DNA from: Segatella oulorum JCM 14966
Lineage (GTDB): Bacteria; Bacteroidota; Bacteroidia; Bacteroidales; Bacteroidaceae
Direction of reading: 5' to 3'
NCBI RefSeq assembly: GCF_000613785.1
Contig: NZ_BAJQ01000015.1
Location: forward strand, 1 to 50,994
Length of the DNA: 50,994 bases
Below are positions 17,219 to 25,918 of this stretch, piece by piece. Under the pieces are notes generated by a model. The model saw only the letters and a list, made by a program, of their open reading frames with translations, made no database searches and had not been told where the DNA came from. A program made the translations under genes and the position numbers. The first letter of the stretch is position 1, and the number at the start of each line of letters is the position of its first letter.

Positions 17219-19573
17219 ATGAAAAGAAAAAAGCTATTCCTCACCTTGTTGTTCTGTTGGGGTTGCATGGCGTTATGGGCGCAACAGCAACTGAAATTCA
17301 AAGTTGAAGAGCAAGGAACGCAGCAACCTTTGGAGGGTATTTATATCTCTCTCACTCCAAATGGTAGCACAAAGGCGGCCTATACAGCCGTGACCGATGC
17401 TGCGGGCGAGGCTGTTTTCAATCTTGAAAAACAGGGTGTTTACCACTATCAGATTATTGCTGTGGGCTATGTTACAGCTTCAGGCGAGGTGCAACTACCT
17501 CAGAAAGAGACGGTAAAGATTACCTTACGCGAGGATGTGATGCATCTGAATGACGTGGTTGTGACGGGTTCACGCACCGAACGTCCTGTGAAACTCTCGC
17601 CCATCACGACACAAGTGTTAGGTGGAAAGGCTTTGGTTGATGCAGGATATAGCGACCTTCAACATGCGCTCCAGCAGGAAACACCCGGTATGAACATTCA
17701 AAAGGTGGGCTTTGGCAACGAGATTTCGATGCAAGGGTTGGATGCGCGGCATGTGCTTTTCCTGCAAGATGGCGAGCGAATGACAGGCGAAATGGCTGGC
17801 AACTTAGATTATGAGCGATTTAATTTGCACGCCATCGACCGCATCGAGATTGTGAAAGGTGCCAGCAGCACGCTCTATGGCAGCCGAGCTTCGGGCGCAG
17901 TCATCAACCTCATCTCAAAGAAAGCGGCGAAACCTTTGGATATTCAGGCCGGCTTTCGCTGGGGACAGATGAACGAACGCAACTACAAACAGCCCTCAAA
18001 GCGCGACTTTCTCTATATGTTTGAGAAGAATAGCGACCGCCCCAACCTGCAAGCGTGGGTGTCGGCAGGCATGAAATATAAGGCGATTACCTCGCAAACC
18101 GATGTTTGGTATAGCTCGAGTGATGCGTTTTATCTTTACCAGGCCACGCACGACCAAAAGGTTTATACGAAAGAAGCCAATCCGTTTTTGCCGCATGATA
18201 TTGTTCTCAACAGCGTCGTTGCACGTCCACCTATGGGCATTGAGGGTACCGAGCATGTGTCGTTGGCACAGAAATTTTACTTCGACCCTGTGAAAAACCT
18301 CTCGATGCAGGTCTATGGCACGCTGTTTTTTATGAATTCCTACGACCTCATTCAAGACCTTAATTTCACGCAGAGCCGTGATTTCATGACGGGCTTTAAA
18401 GCAAAGTATGATGTCAAGAATTGGTTTTCGGTGCAGTTGAGCTTGCATGGTGATTTCTATCAGCGATTTAAACGCCACGAACGAATTGACGAACGCAAGG
18501 TGGTTTATAAGAGTCAGATTTTAGAACCGCGCCTCTCGCTGACGAGTAATTATTTCAATCATCACAGTTTCATCTTCGGAATAGAGCACACCAGCGACGA
18601 TTTAACGAGTGACCGCTTTGTCAATCGCAAGATGACCACGCGCGCGCTGCGCGAAACCGAATATTTCTTGCAGGATGAATGGACGCCCACAACGCATTGG
18701 ATGTTATCCTTGGGGGTGCGCACTAACTTTTCAAAAGCTTTTGGTTTTATGTGGATGCCCAAGCTCGCAGCCAAGTACTCGCTGAACGAGCAATGGGCCT
18801 TTCGTGCCAATTATTCCATGGGCTATCGGGCACCGAGCATCAAAGAGCTGTTCTTTAACTGGGATCATCTCGGCATGTTTCAAATCCGTGGCAATGAAGA
18901 GCTGCGTCCCGAGAAAAACCATTATGTATCAGTGGGCACGGAATACAGCACCAATCGCTTCTTTATGAATGTGAATGCGTATGGCAATTTCTTTCGGAAA
19001 AAGATTGAAGGCGTGTGGCACATCTACGACATGCAGTATAACTTTGAATACACCAACCTTCGCAATCAACGCATGTTGGGCGTTGAAGCAATTCTTAAAT
19101 GGCATTTCATCGATGGATTTACGCTCAACGGAACGTATAGCTATGTGAATGTAAGCAAGCAGCAAGGCATACAAGTTAACACCACATCGCCCCACGCTGC
19201 AACGGGAAGTTTGGACTATACGCTGAACCGAAAGAACTATCGTTTGAAGACCATTTTCAGCGCATCGCTCATGGGGCAGAAGCAGTTTGACGTGCAAGAC
19301 CGTGTGTGGGTGGACGAACACCACAAGAGTTACGATGCCTATTTCCGTTGCACCCTGCCCACTTATGTGCTGTGCAATTTGGCTATAGGGCAGACCTTCT
19401 ATAACAAAGTGAAGGTAACGCTCGGCGTAGATAACCTCTTTAACTATGTGCCCCACACGTTGGGGTCGGGCATTACGATGTTCAACGTGCCGGCGACATG
19501 TGGTGCAAGGGGTTATGTTCAAGTAGAATTTTTGATGGATGAAATCGTGAAATCCCTAAAACATAAGCGATGA
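17219..19573 (+). CDS. TonB-dependent outer-membrane receptor, HmuR-like
   Basis: The 784-residue protein has a signal peptide (to about residue 22, LWAQQ), then a carboxypeptidase-regulatory-like domain (about 25-100). A plug domain (about 108-235) contains VVVTGSRTERP, LQHALQQETPGMNI, and IEIVKGASSTLYGSRASGA. A 22-strand-type barrel completes it and ends LMDEIVKSLKHKR. A YRAPSIKELFF segment near residue 540 is typical of receptors for haem, vitamin B12 or siderophores. Its stop overlaps the HmuY-family start (ATGA). With HmuY this indicates haem import across the outer membrane powered by TonB. A different iron ligand is possible. Confidence 0.85.
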   Translation: MKRKKLFLTLLFCWGCMALWAQQQLKFKVEEQGTQQPLEGIYISLTPNGSTKAAYTAVTDAAGEAVFNLEKQGVYHYQIIAVGYVTASGEVQLPQKETVKITLREDVMHLNDVVVTGSRTERPVKLSPITTQVLGGKALVDAGYSDLQHALQQETPGMNIQKVGFGNEISMQGLDARHVLFLQDGERMTGEMAGNLDYERFNLHAIDRIEIVKGASSTLYGSRASGAVINLISKKAAKPLDIQAGFRWGQMNERNYKQPSKRDFLYMFEKNSDRPNLQAWVSAGMKYKAITSQTDVWYSSSDAFYLYQATHDQKVYTKEANPFLPHDIVLNSVVARPPMGIEGTEHVSLAQKFYFDPVKNLSMQVYGTLFFMNSYDLIQDLNFTQSRDFMTGFKAKYDVKNWFSVQLSLHGDFYQRFKRHERIDERKVVYKSQILEPRLSLTSNYFNHHSFIFGIEHTSDDLTSDRFVNRKMTTRALRETEYFLQDEWTPTTHWMLSLGVRTNFSKAFGFMWMPKLAAKYSLNEQWAFRANYSMGYRAPSIKELFFNWDHLGMFQIRGNEELRPEKNHYVSVGTEYSTNRFFMNVNAYGNFFRKKIEGVWHIYDMQYNFEYTNLRNQRMLGVEAILKWHFIDGFTLNGTYSYVNVSKQQGIQVNTTSPHAATGSLDYTLNRKNYRLKTIFSASLMGQKQFDVQDRVWVDEHHKSYDAYFRCTLPTYVLCNLAIGQTFYNKVKVTLGVDNLFNYVPHTLGSGITMFNVPATCGARGYVQVEFLMDEIVKSLKHKR

Positions 19574-20268
19574 AAGCAATACAATGTTTATGGCTGAGCT
19601 GCGCGATGGTGTTGGCTTCGTGTGTGCATTATGATGCCGAACCTTTCAATGGAAAGACCCTTCCGCGCATCACGGGCTATTTAACGGGAGTGAGCAATGA
19701 CTGGTTGTATGTCAATTTGCGCACAGGCGAGGTGTTTAATCGCTATATGCCTGGCAGCGATATCAAGGAAGGTGAGCAACATCATCGTTTAGATTGGGAT
19801 GTGGCTTTCTGTGGCTATCGGCTTCGAACCAACAGCGGTACGTCGGGCGAAGGGCAGGGCGGAGCTGCCGATTTGGGCTATGGCAACTACGATAAGTGGC
19901 AACATGTGGCGCAGTTGCCGGCCGGTTTGCAATGGACTGTCGACGACCATTCGGTGTCGATTACCTATTCGCGCAACGATTGGAACAAGTATCTCATTGC
20001 CCATCATCTTGACTTCAACGAAAATCCTTGGTTTGACCCTAACCGCGGGCCAGCCACATTGAAGACCGATGCCAACCCCTTGTTGTCGCAAGCGCTCACC
20101 TTCTCGGGACCACCTCCCGTCTATGCGCCCTCGTTTCACACCTATGTTGTACGCACGGCCGATGGACAGCATTATTTTAAACTGCAAATCATCAGCTGGT
20201 TTAAGGGCGATGTTGAGTTGGGAGACACGGGTGGACAAATCAGTTATTATTGTGATGAATTAAAATAG
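19570..20268 (+). CDS. HmuY-family haem-binding lipoprotein
   Basis: The 232-residue protein has a lipobox at VLASC. It contains features of the HmuY fold: an opening DWLYVNLRTGEV strand pair, HRLDWDVAFCGYRLRTNSG, GYGNYDKW, and a closing YFKLQIISWFKGD plus GGQISYYCDEL. In Porphyromonas HmuY takes haem from host proteins and passes it to HmuR. The overlap with the receptor gene supports the same job here. The haem ligands cannot be assigned without an alignment. Confidence 0.85.
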   Translation: MKAIQCLWLSCAMVLASCVHYDAEPFNGKTLPRITGYLTGVSNDWLYVNLRTGEVFNRYMPGSDIKEGEQHHRLDWDVAFCGYRLRTNSGTSGEGQGGAADLGYGNYDKWQHVAQLPAGLQWTVDDHSVSITYSRNDWNKYLIAHHLDFNENPWFDPNRGPATLKTDANPLLSQALTFSGPPPVYAPSFHTYVVRTADGQHYFKLQIISWFKGDVELGDTGGQISYYCDELK

Positions 20269-20303
20269 CAGCGTGTAAACGCTGTTCTAAAACCATTTGA
20301 ATT

Positions 20304-21185
20304 ATGAACAAAGAAAAAGAATCCTCCTCGCAATGGTATGTGAAACAAACCCTCGTGGCGTTTCTCTTGGTGCTTTTTGCCATGCCTTTAGCCCATGCCG
20401 CGATGATTTTAATGGAGAAATTGATGAGCGAAGGCAGTGTGCATGTGGCCGGCTTTCTGCTCGGATTGTTAGGCTTTGTGCTCGTTATTATCGGCGTGTT
20501 TGCCCGGGGCGACACACGACAAACGCTGTGGGGCTTGTTTGGTGGTCTGTTGTTTTGGACCGGCTGGGTTGAGTTTCTCTTTATGTATTATGCGCGGCGC
20601 TACGGTGTTCAGCCCGAGATAGAGCATGGTGTGGTGGTGACAAAACCCGAATATCTCATCCTGCCCGCCACGTTTGGCATGTGGGTGATGACGATGTTGA
20701 TGTATGTTTTCAGCACGCGCAACGGCTGTTTGTTTATCACTTGGCTGCAAAAGGTGCTGTTCAGAGGACGAAGAAACCAAATTGTTGTGCGCCCGATGAC
20801 GCGCCACACGTCCATCGTTACCTTTATGGAAGTCAACATGATGCTGTGGGCTTTCTATCTGCTGTTGATGTTCTGCTACGACAAAAACTTCTTAGGCGAC
20901 CATCATCCCGTCACGTTCTTGGTGGGGTTGGGCTGTTTGGTGGGCTCGATTTTCATGCTCAAACGTCAGTTGCACCTTGCCGCTTGGGGCGCCAACATCC
21001 GTATGGCCATCGCCACAGTGATTGTGTTTTGGACGCCGGTAGAAATTCTTGGGCGCATCAACTTCTTCAAAGAATTTTGGGGGCAGCCCGAGAAATACGC
21101 GCTCCCCATGCTCATCATTCTGCTGGTTTTTATAACTTTGGGGCTCTATTTGTGGGTCACGAGCCGTTCTCGGCGTGCTAATTGA
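20304..21185 (+). CDS. Polytopic membrane protein of the haem-uptake cluster
   Basis: The 293-residue protein has about eight hydrophobic segments and no clear family motif I can name. It ends in a short basic tail. It lies 35 bases after the HmuY gene and 52 bases before the PepSY gene, so it is very likely in the same operon. An inner-membrane role in haem or iron handling is inferred only from position. Confidence 0.6.
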   Translation: MNKEKESSSQWYVKQTLVAFLLVLFAMPLAHAAMILMEKLMSEGSVHVAGFLLGLLGFVLVIIGVFARGDTRQTLWGLFGGLLFWTGWVEFLFMYYARRYGVQPEIEHGVVVTKPEYLILPATFGMWVMTMLMYVFSTRNGCLFITWLQKVLFRGRRNQIVVRPMTRHTSIVTFMEVNMMLWAFYLLLMFCYDKNFLGDHHPVTFLVGLGCLVGSIFMLKRQLHLAAWGANIRMAIATVIVFWTPVEILGRINFFKEFWGQPEKYALPMLIILLVFITLGLYLWVTSRSRRAN

Positions 21186-21237
21186 GCTTGCAGACGGCAA
21201 CAGCAGCCCCCACGCTAACGTTATCAACGAACACAAA

Positions 21238-22689
21238 ATGAAAAAATCCACTTGGCGGAAGCATCACAAATGGTTGGGCTTGATTTGCGCCTTCTTCCTC
21301 ATCATGTTTGCCTTGTCGGGCTTGGTGCTCAACCATCCCCGACTGTTTGCTTCGGTGAATGTGAGCCGAAGTTTGCTTCCGGCCTCCTATCGCTATATGC
21401 AATGGAACCGCGGATTGCTGAAAGGCACGCTGAAATGGCGTGGAAAGGTGCTCATCTATGGCAACAACGGCATTTGGATGACCGACAGCATGGGCGCGGG
21501 TTTGAAAGATTTTAACCGCGGCTTGCCCACGGGGGCCGACTATCGGCAAATCAAACGCCTTTGCCTCACCCCGCAACAGCAGCTCTTTGCACTGGGACAA
21601 TATGGGCTCTATCGGTTGCAGGGCAATGGCATCTGGCACGAAGTGGCGTTGCAAAATGATGCCAATGAGCGGCTGGTGGATATGAGTTTGCAAGGCGATA
21701 GCCTCGTGATAGCCAGCCGATCGATGCTCTTTTGTGCCGTGCCTCCCTACAAACAGTTCCGCCCCATCACCTTGTTGCCACCACAAGGTTATGATGGGCG
21801 GGTGTCGTTGTTTCGTTTGGTGTGGCTGCTGCACAGCGGCGAACTTTTTGGGATTGTTGGTGTTTTGGTGGTCGATGCCATCGCCTTTGTGCTCATTTTC
21901 CTGTCGCTGACGGGCGTTGTCTATTTCTTTTTGCCGCGCATGCGTCGCAACAAGCATCCCAAATTCATGCGCTGGCTGTTGCAATGGCACAATCATGTGG
22001 GCAGGCTCTCCATCGTCTGCACGCTGTTGCTGAGCTTCACGGGTTGGTTGTTGCGCCCACCCGCCTTGATAGCCATCGTCTCGTCGCGCGTGCATCCGCT
22101 GCCATTCTCGACCATGGACAGCGAAAATGCGTGGCACGACAAGCTGCGGTCGTTGCAATATGATGCCGCACAGGGCGATTGGTTGCTCTATTCGTCGGAA
22201 GGATTCTATGCTTTGAAGACCCTGAAGAGCACGCCGAAGCCCGAACCGGTGCAGCCTCCTGTGAGCGTGATGGGCATCAACGTTGAAGAGAAAGACGCGC
22301 AAGGCCGCTGGCTTATCGGCTCGTTTAGCGGCATGTATCGCTGGGATCGTGCGCAAGGCTATGCGACCGACTATTTTGATGGCGGCCCCATGCAGCCCGT
22401 TTCCGGTCCACCGATTGGGAAAAATGCCGTGGCGGGCTATTCGAACGACTTCAAAGTGGGCGCGCTTGTGGCCGATTATAACGAGGGAACCGCCCGCCTG
22501 CCTATGCCGCAGTGGATGCAAACGCTGCCCATGTCGCTGCGCAATGTGGCGTTAGAAGTGCACACCGGCCGCATCTACACCTTCCTGTCGCTGCTCCAAG
22601 TGCTCTATATTTTCCTCATCGGCCTAAGCGTGATGTGGTGTTTGTGGAGCGGATGGAAGCTCCGCAAGCTGAGCAAAACGCCATCTTAA
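21238..22689 (+). CDS. PepSY-TM domain protein, putative ferric-reductase-like
   Basis: The 483-residue protein has four main membrane segments. The first begins KHHKWLGLICAFFL and ends at LVLNHP, the signature of PepSY-associated TM proteins. Two occur near residues 200-285 with conserved His (WHNHVGRL), and one lies near the C-terminus. Large extracytoplasmic loops lie between them. PepSY-TM proteins near TonB receptors are thought to reduce or release iron or haem at the inner membrane. The ATG at 21238 is chosen because the upstream in-frame extension starts inside the previous gene and has no signal character. Confidence 0.75.
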   Translation: MKKSTWRKHHKWLGLICAFFLIMFALSGLVLNHPRLFASVNVSRSLLPASYRYMQWNRGLLKGTLKWRGKVLIYGNNGIWMTDSMGAGLKDFNRGLPTGADYRQIKRLCLTPQQQLFALGQYGLYRLQGNGIWHEVALQNDANERLVDMSLQGDSLVIASRSMLFCAVPPYKQFRPITLLPPQGYDGRVSLFRLVWLLHSGELFGIVGVLVVDAIAFVLIFLSLTGVVYFFLPRMRRNKHPKFMRWLLQWHNHVGRLSIVCTLLLSFTGWLLRPPALIAIVSSRVHPLPFSTMDSENAWHDKLRSLQYDAAQGDWLLYSSEGFYALKTLKSTPKPEPVQPPVSVMGINVEEKDAQGRWLIGSFSGMYRWDRAQGYATDYFDGGPMQPVSGPPIGKNAVAGYSNDFKVGALVADYNEGTARLPMPQWMQTLPMSLRNVALEVHTGRIYTFLSLLQVLYIFLIGLSVMWCLWSGWKLRKLSKTPS

Positions 22690-22838
22690 CGTCCGTCGCG
22701 TAGGCATAACCTTATGCTTCGCTCAACCGAAACGGGGAAGTGCAGGCATAATCGCTGTATGCGTAGGAGAAACGGTGAAGCGCTATTGTGGGGTGAAAGA
22801 TAATCTTTTAAAGCATCTGTTTTTTAGCAAAATCTTTG
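22690..22838. other. Intergenic region before fhs, nothing recognised
   Basis: No gene, clear hairpin terminator or repeat is visible after the PepSY gene. The fhs promoter box follows at 22839. Confidence 0.4.
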
Positions 22839-22846
22839 TACCTTTG
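22839..22846 (+). promoter_or_regulatory. TAnnTTTG promoter box of fhs
   Basis: TACCTTTG lies 105 bases before the fhs ATG, giving a leader of about 95-100 bases. Confidence 0.65.
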
Positions 22847-22950
22847 CGAGCGATACATGCTATGCGTAAAGGCAATGGTGATGTGCTTTTAACAATGCGG
22901 CATGTTTCAATCAACAACAAACAACGTTATCCAATTCTTAACAAAAGCAG

Positions 22951-24618
22951 ATGAAGACAGACCTTGAAATTGCGCGCGAATGTCGGTTGAAAGACATCAA
23001 CGACATTGCGCGGGGCTGTGGCATTCCCACAGAGAAACTCGAGTGTTACGGGCGCCACATTGCCAAAGTTCCCGCCGCGTTGGTGGATGAGAACCGCGTG
23101 AAACAAAACCATTTGATTTTGGTGACGGCCATGAGTCCCACGAAAGCGGGCATCGGTAAAACTACCGTGAGCGTGGGGTTGTCGATGGCTTTGAACCGCC
23201 TGGGGATGAAATCGGCCCTGGCTTTGCGCGAACCTTCGCTCGGGCCATGCTTCGGAATGAAGGGTGGTGCCACGGGAGGCGGTTATGCACAGGTGGTGCC
23301 GATGCACAAAATTAATTTGCATTTCACGGGCGATTTCCATGCCATCACCGTGGCCCACAACATGATTGCGGCGCTGTTGGACAATTATCTCTATCAGCAC
23401 CACCGTGATGGCTTTGCACTGAAAGAGGTGGTGTGGCGGCGTGTGCTGGATGTGAACGACCGCAACCTGCGCAACATCATCACCGGTTTGGGTGGCAAGA
23501 GCAACGGACTGATGCGCGAAAGTGGCTTCGACATCACTCCTGCCAGCGAGCTGATGGCCATTCTTTGTTTGGCTACCGACATGAACGATTTGCAGCGTCG
23601 CATTGAAAACATCTTGCTGGGTGTGACGTTGGACAACAAGCCCTTTTGCGTAAAAGATTTAGGTGTGGCGAGTGCCATCGCCGTGTTGTTGCAAGATGCG
23701 CTGCAACCCAATTTGGTACAGACGTTAGAGGGTACGCCGGCTTTCATCCATGGCGGGCCTTTTGCCAACATTGCGCATGGTTGCAACAGCATCATGGCTA
23801 CGAAATTGGCCATGACATTCAGCGATTATGCCGTGACCGAGGCGGGTTTCGGTGCTGATTTGGGCGCCGAGAAGTTCTTGGATATCAAATGCCGCAAGGC
23901 GCATATCCATCCCCAACTCACCGTTTTGGTAGCCACCATTCGTGGATTGAAAGAGCATGGAGGCGTCACCATCGACACACCTGCCGGCGAACAGTTGGCT
24001 TGCGTGGAGCGTGGGTTGGCTAATTTAGACCGCCATGTGAGCAATTTGCAGCGCATGGGGCAAACGGTTGTGGTGACGCTCAACCGATTTGAGAGCGACA
24101 CCGCCGAGGAACTTGCGCTTGTAGCAGCGCATTGTGCCGCGCAGAATATTGGCTTTGCCGTGAACGATGGCTTTGCTCGCGGCGGCGAAGGCTGTGAGGA
24201 ATTGGCGCGCTTGGTGGCCGAAACCATTGCCAAACAACCCTCTTCGGGCGTGAAATATGGTTACGATGAGGCTGATGGCGTGCAAGAAAAGGTGGGTAAG
24301 ATTGCCAAGGAAGTGTATGGTGCCGGCGGTGTGGTGTTCACAAAGCAGGCCTTAAACATGGCGCATCAGATAGCGCAGTGGGGCTACGACCGCTTCCCTG
24401 TGTGTGTGGCCAAAACGCAATATTCTTTCAGTGACGATGCCTCAAGGCGTGGCGTTCCGACCGATTTTGCCATTACCATTCAAGATTTCGTAATCAATGC
24501 GGGAGCCGAAATGATTGTGGCTATTGCAGGAAACATCATGCGTATGCCGGGCTTGCCGCTTCATCCGCAAGCCGAAGCCATTCACTTTGAAAAGGGTGAG
24601 ATTGTAGGCTTGTCATAA
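22951..24618 (+). CDS. fhs: Formate--tetrahydrofolate ligase
   Basis: The enzyme makes 10-formyl-tetrahydrofolate from formate, ATP and tetrahydrofolate, feeding one-carbon metabolism in the cytoplasm. At 555 residues it has the family's usual length. It shows the ATP-binding segment TKAGIGKTTVSVGL near residue 68. It also has the conserved LREPSLGPCFGMKGGATGGG and a C-terminal GNIMRMPGLP. Its own promoter box and a strong terminator mark it as a single-gene unit. Confidence 0.96.
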   Translation: MKTDLEIARECRLKDINDIARGCGIPTEKLECYGRHIAKVPAALVDENRVKQNHLILVTAMSPTKAGIGKTTVSVGLSMALNRLGMKSALALREPSLGPCFGMKGGATGGGYAQVVPMHKINLHFTGDFHAITVAHNMIAALLDNYLYQHHRDGFALKEVVWRRVLDVNDRNLRNIITGLGGKSNGLMRESGFDITPASELMAILCLATDMNDLQRRIENILLGVTLDNKPFCVKDLGVASAIAVLLQDALQPNLVQTLEGTPAFIHGGPFANIAHGCNSIMATKLAMTFSDYAVTEAGFGADLGAEKFLDIKCRKAHIHPQLTVLVATIRGLKEHGGVTIDTPAGEQLACVERGLANLDRHVSNLQRMGQTVVVTLNRFESDTAEELALVAAHCAAQNIGFAVNDGFARGGEGCEELARLVAETIAKQPSSGVKYGYDEADGVQEKVGKIAKEVYGAGGVVFTKQALNMAHQIAQWGYDRFPVCVAKTQYSFSDDASRRGVPTDFAITIQDFVINAGAEMIVAIAGNIMRMPGLPLHPQAEAIHFEKGEIVGLS

Positions 24619-24622
24619 TGAG

Positions 24623-24674
24623 CAAGTGGCTTTCTGAAGATTGCAACATCAGAAAGCCACTTGTTTTATTTTTT
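24623..24674 (+). terminator. Rho-independent terminator of fhs
   Basis: A 15-bp stem (CAAGTGGCTTTCTGA and its complement) is followed by TTTTATTTTTT. It starts within a few bases of the fhs stop. Confidence 0.9.
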
Positions 24675-24682
24675 CTCTTTTT

Positions 24683-25040
24683 GAAAGTCCTCAAATGGTG
24701 ACCGTTTCGGGGTATTCGGCCGTGAAAGTCCTCAAATGGTGACCGTTTCGGGATATTCGGCTGTGAAAGTCCTCAAATGGTGACCGTTTCGGGATATTCG
24801 GTTGTGAAAGTCCTCAAATGGTGACCGTTTCGGGGTATTCGACTGTGAAAATTCGCATCCGTTGACTTTTTTGGGGTATTCGGCTGTGAAAGTCCTCATC
24901 CGTTGACTTTTTTGGGGTATTCGGCTGTGAAAGTCCTCATCCGTTGACTTTTTTGGGGTATTCGGCTGTGAAAGTCCTCATCCGTTGACTTTTTTGGGGT
25001 ATTCGGCTGTGAAAAGTCGCATCCGGTCACCGTCTTGCGG
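24683..25040. repeat. Tandem 41-bp repeat array, 8 units plus a partial
   Basis: Units start at 24683, 24724, 24765, 24806, 24847, 24888, 24929 and 24970, all 41 bp; a degenerate ninth runs from 25011 to about 25040. All share GAAAGTCCTC at one end and GGTATTCGGCTGT at the other. The middle has two versions: units 1-4 carry AAATGGTGACCGTTTCGG and units 5-8 carry ATCCGTTGACTTTTTTGG. The array fills the space between the convergent ends of fhs and the DUF1460 gene. Confidence 0.95.
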
Positions 25041-25058
25041 ATTGGTGTGTGGATAGCC

Positions 25059-25907
25059 CTACAACGCGCGAACGACGCGGATGCCTAATTGTGCACCGCG
25101 TTTTCGAAGGTAGTCGGCCAGCAGTTGCTTGTCTTCCACCACACGTTTTTGCAGCAAACTGGCATTGAGCAGATGGAGTCCGTCCTTGTGCCACACGGCA
25201 ATGCCCACGTGCGAGATGTCTAATCCCGGCTTGTTGGTGACCAATGCCAGGATGTCGCCGTCGTGGATTGCTTCGCGACAAACGGGCGTGTTGCTGATGG
25301 CTTGCGTGGGAATGTAGCGTGGCGTGAGGGCGTTCACCTTTTGTTCGCGTTGCGCAATGGGGCTAATCCACTCGGGATGTTGCACGAGCATGGGATATTT
25401 CTCGGCATGCGTGCTCATAAAATCTACTTTGATTTGCTGTTGCGCCGCGAAAGGGGGATTGGGCGTTTGCACCTCTTTCACGAGGCCAATGCGCTCGTTG
25501 TCGGCAATCCATTCTGAGAAATAGTGCAGCCGGTGCGTGTAGTGCACTTGATTGTCCTCATAACGAATCTTTTGTAAACAGTGGCAAAAGTCCTCAAAAC
25601 GTTCTTGCCCGTGCTTGGCACAGCGCGTGAGTGCCAAAACATTTTCAACGTAGGTGGTGCAATCTAATTGGCGCAGGTTGATGACAAGACGCTCGTTGGC
25701 GTGGATTTCCAATGTCTGTGCCACGTAGGGCAGGCCTTTGAGTTGGCGTGCATAGAACAGCATGAAGTTGGTGTCGGCAGGTTGTTTGTGACCCAACTTG
25801 AGCAGATGCACCACGCGGAGGCTATCCGTCCGCGTATAACTGATGGATTGTGCATTGGCCGTTGCGCCCATGAGACAACACACGATGAGGAGTTTTAAAC
25901 ATTTCAT
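25059..25907 (-). CDS. DUF1460 secreted amidase-like protein
   Basis: The 282-residue protein has a signal peptide ending ATANAQ. It matches DUF1460, an NlpC/P60-like fold of Bacteroidetes cell-wall amidases. The likely catalytic Cys is in LRQLDCTTYVENVLAL and the His in GLDISHVGIAVWH; VREAIHDGDILALV is a typical preceding strand. It probably cleaves peptidoglycan fragments in the periplasm. I chose ATG 25907: the longer frame back to 26174 overlaps the RelA gene and encodes a His/Gln-rich shadow. It starts 11 bases after the RelA stop and is the last gene of the operon. Confidence 0.85.
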   Translation of the reverse strand: MKCLKLLIVCCLMGATANAQSISYTRTDSLRVVHLLKLGHKQPADTNFMLFYARQLKGLPYVAQTLEIHANERLVINLRQLDCTTYVENVLALTRCAKHGQERFEDFCHCLQKIRYEDNQVHYTHRLHYFSEWIADNERIGLVKEVQTPNPPFAAQQQIKVDFMSTHAEKYPMLVQHPEWISPIAQREQKVNALTPRYIPTQAISNTPVCREAIHDGDILALVTNKPGLDISHVGIAVWHKDGLHLLNASLLQKRVVEDKQLLADYLRKRGAQLGIRVVRAL

Positions 25908-25918
25908 ACGCTTGGGGA

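Noticed and set aside
21178..22521. 447-residue minus-strand ORF opposite the PepSY gene
   Set aside because: It is His/Arg/Gln-rich shadow coding of a GC-rich gene; the plus strand has a coherent PepSY-TM protein.
24683..25040. CRISPR array
   Set aside because: The units are contiguous 41-bp tandem repeats with no unique spacers, and no cas gene is near. The same applies to the arrays at 1 and 31300.
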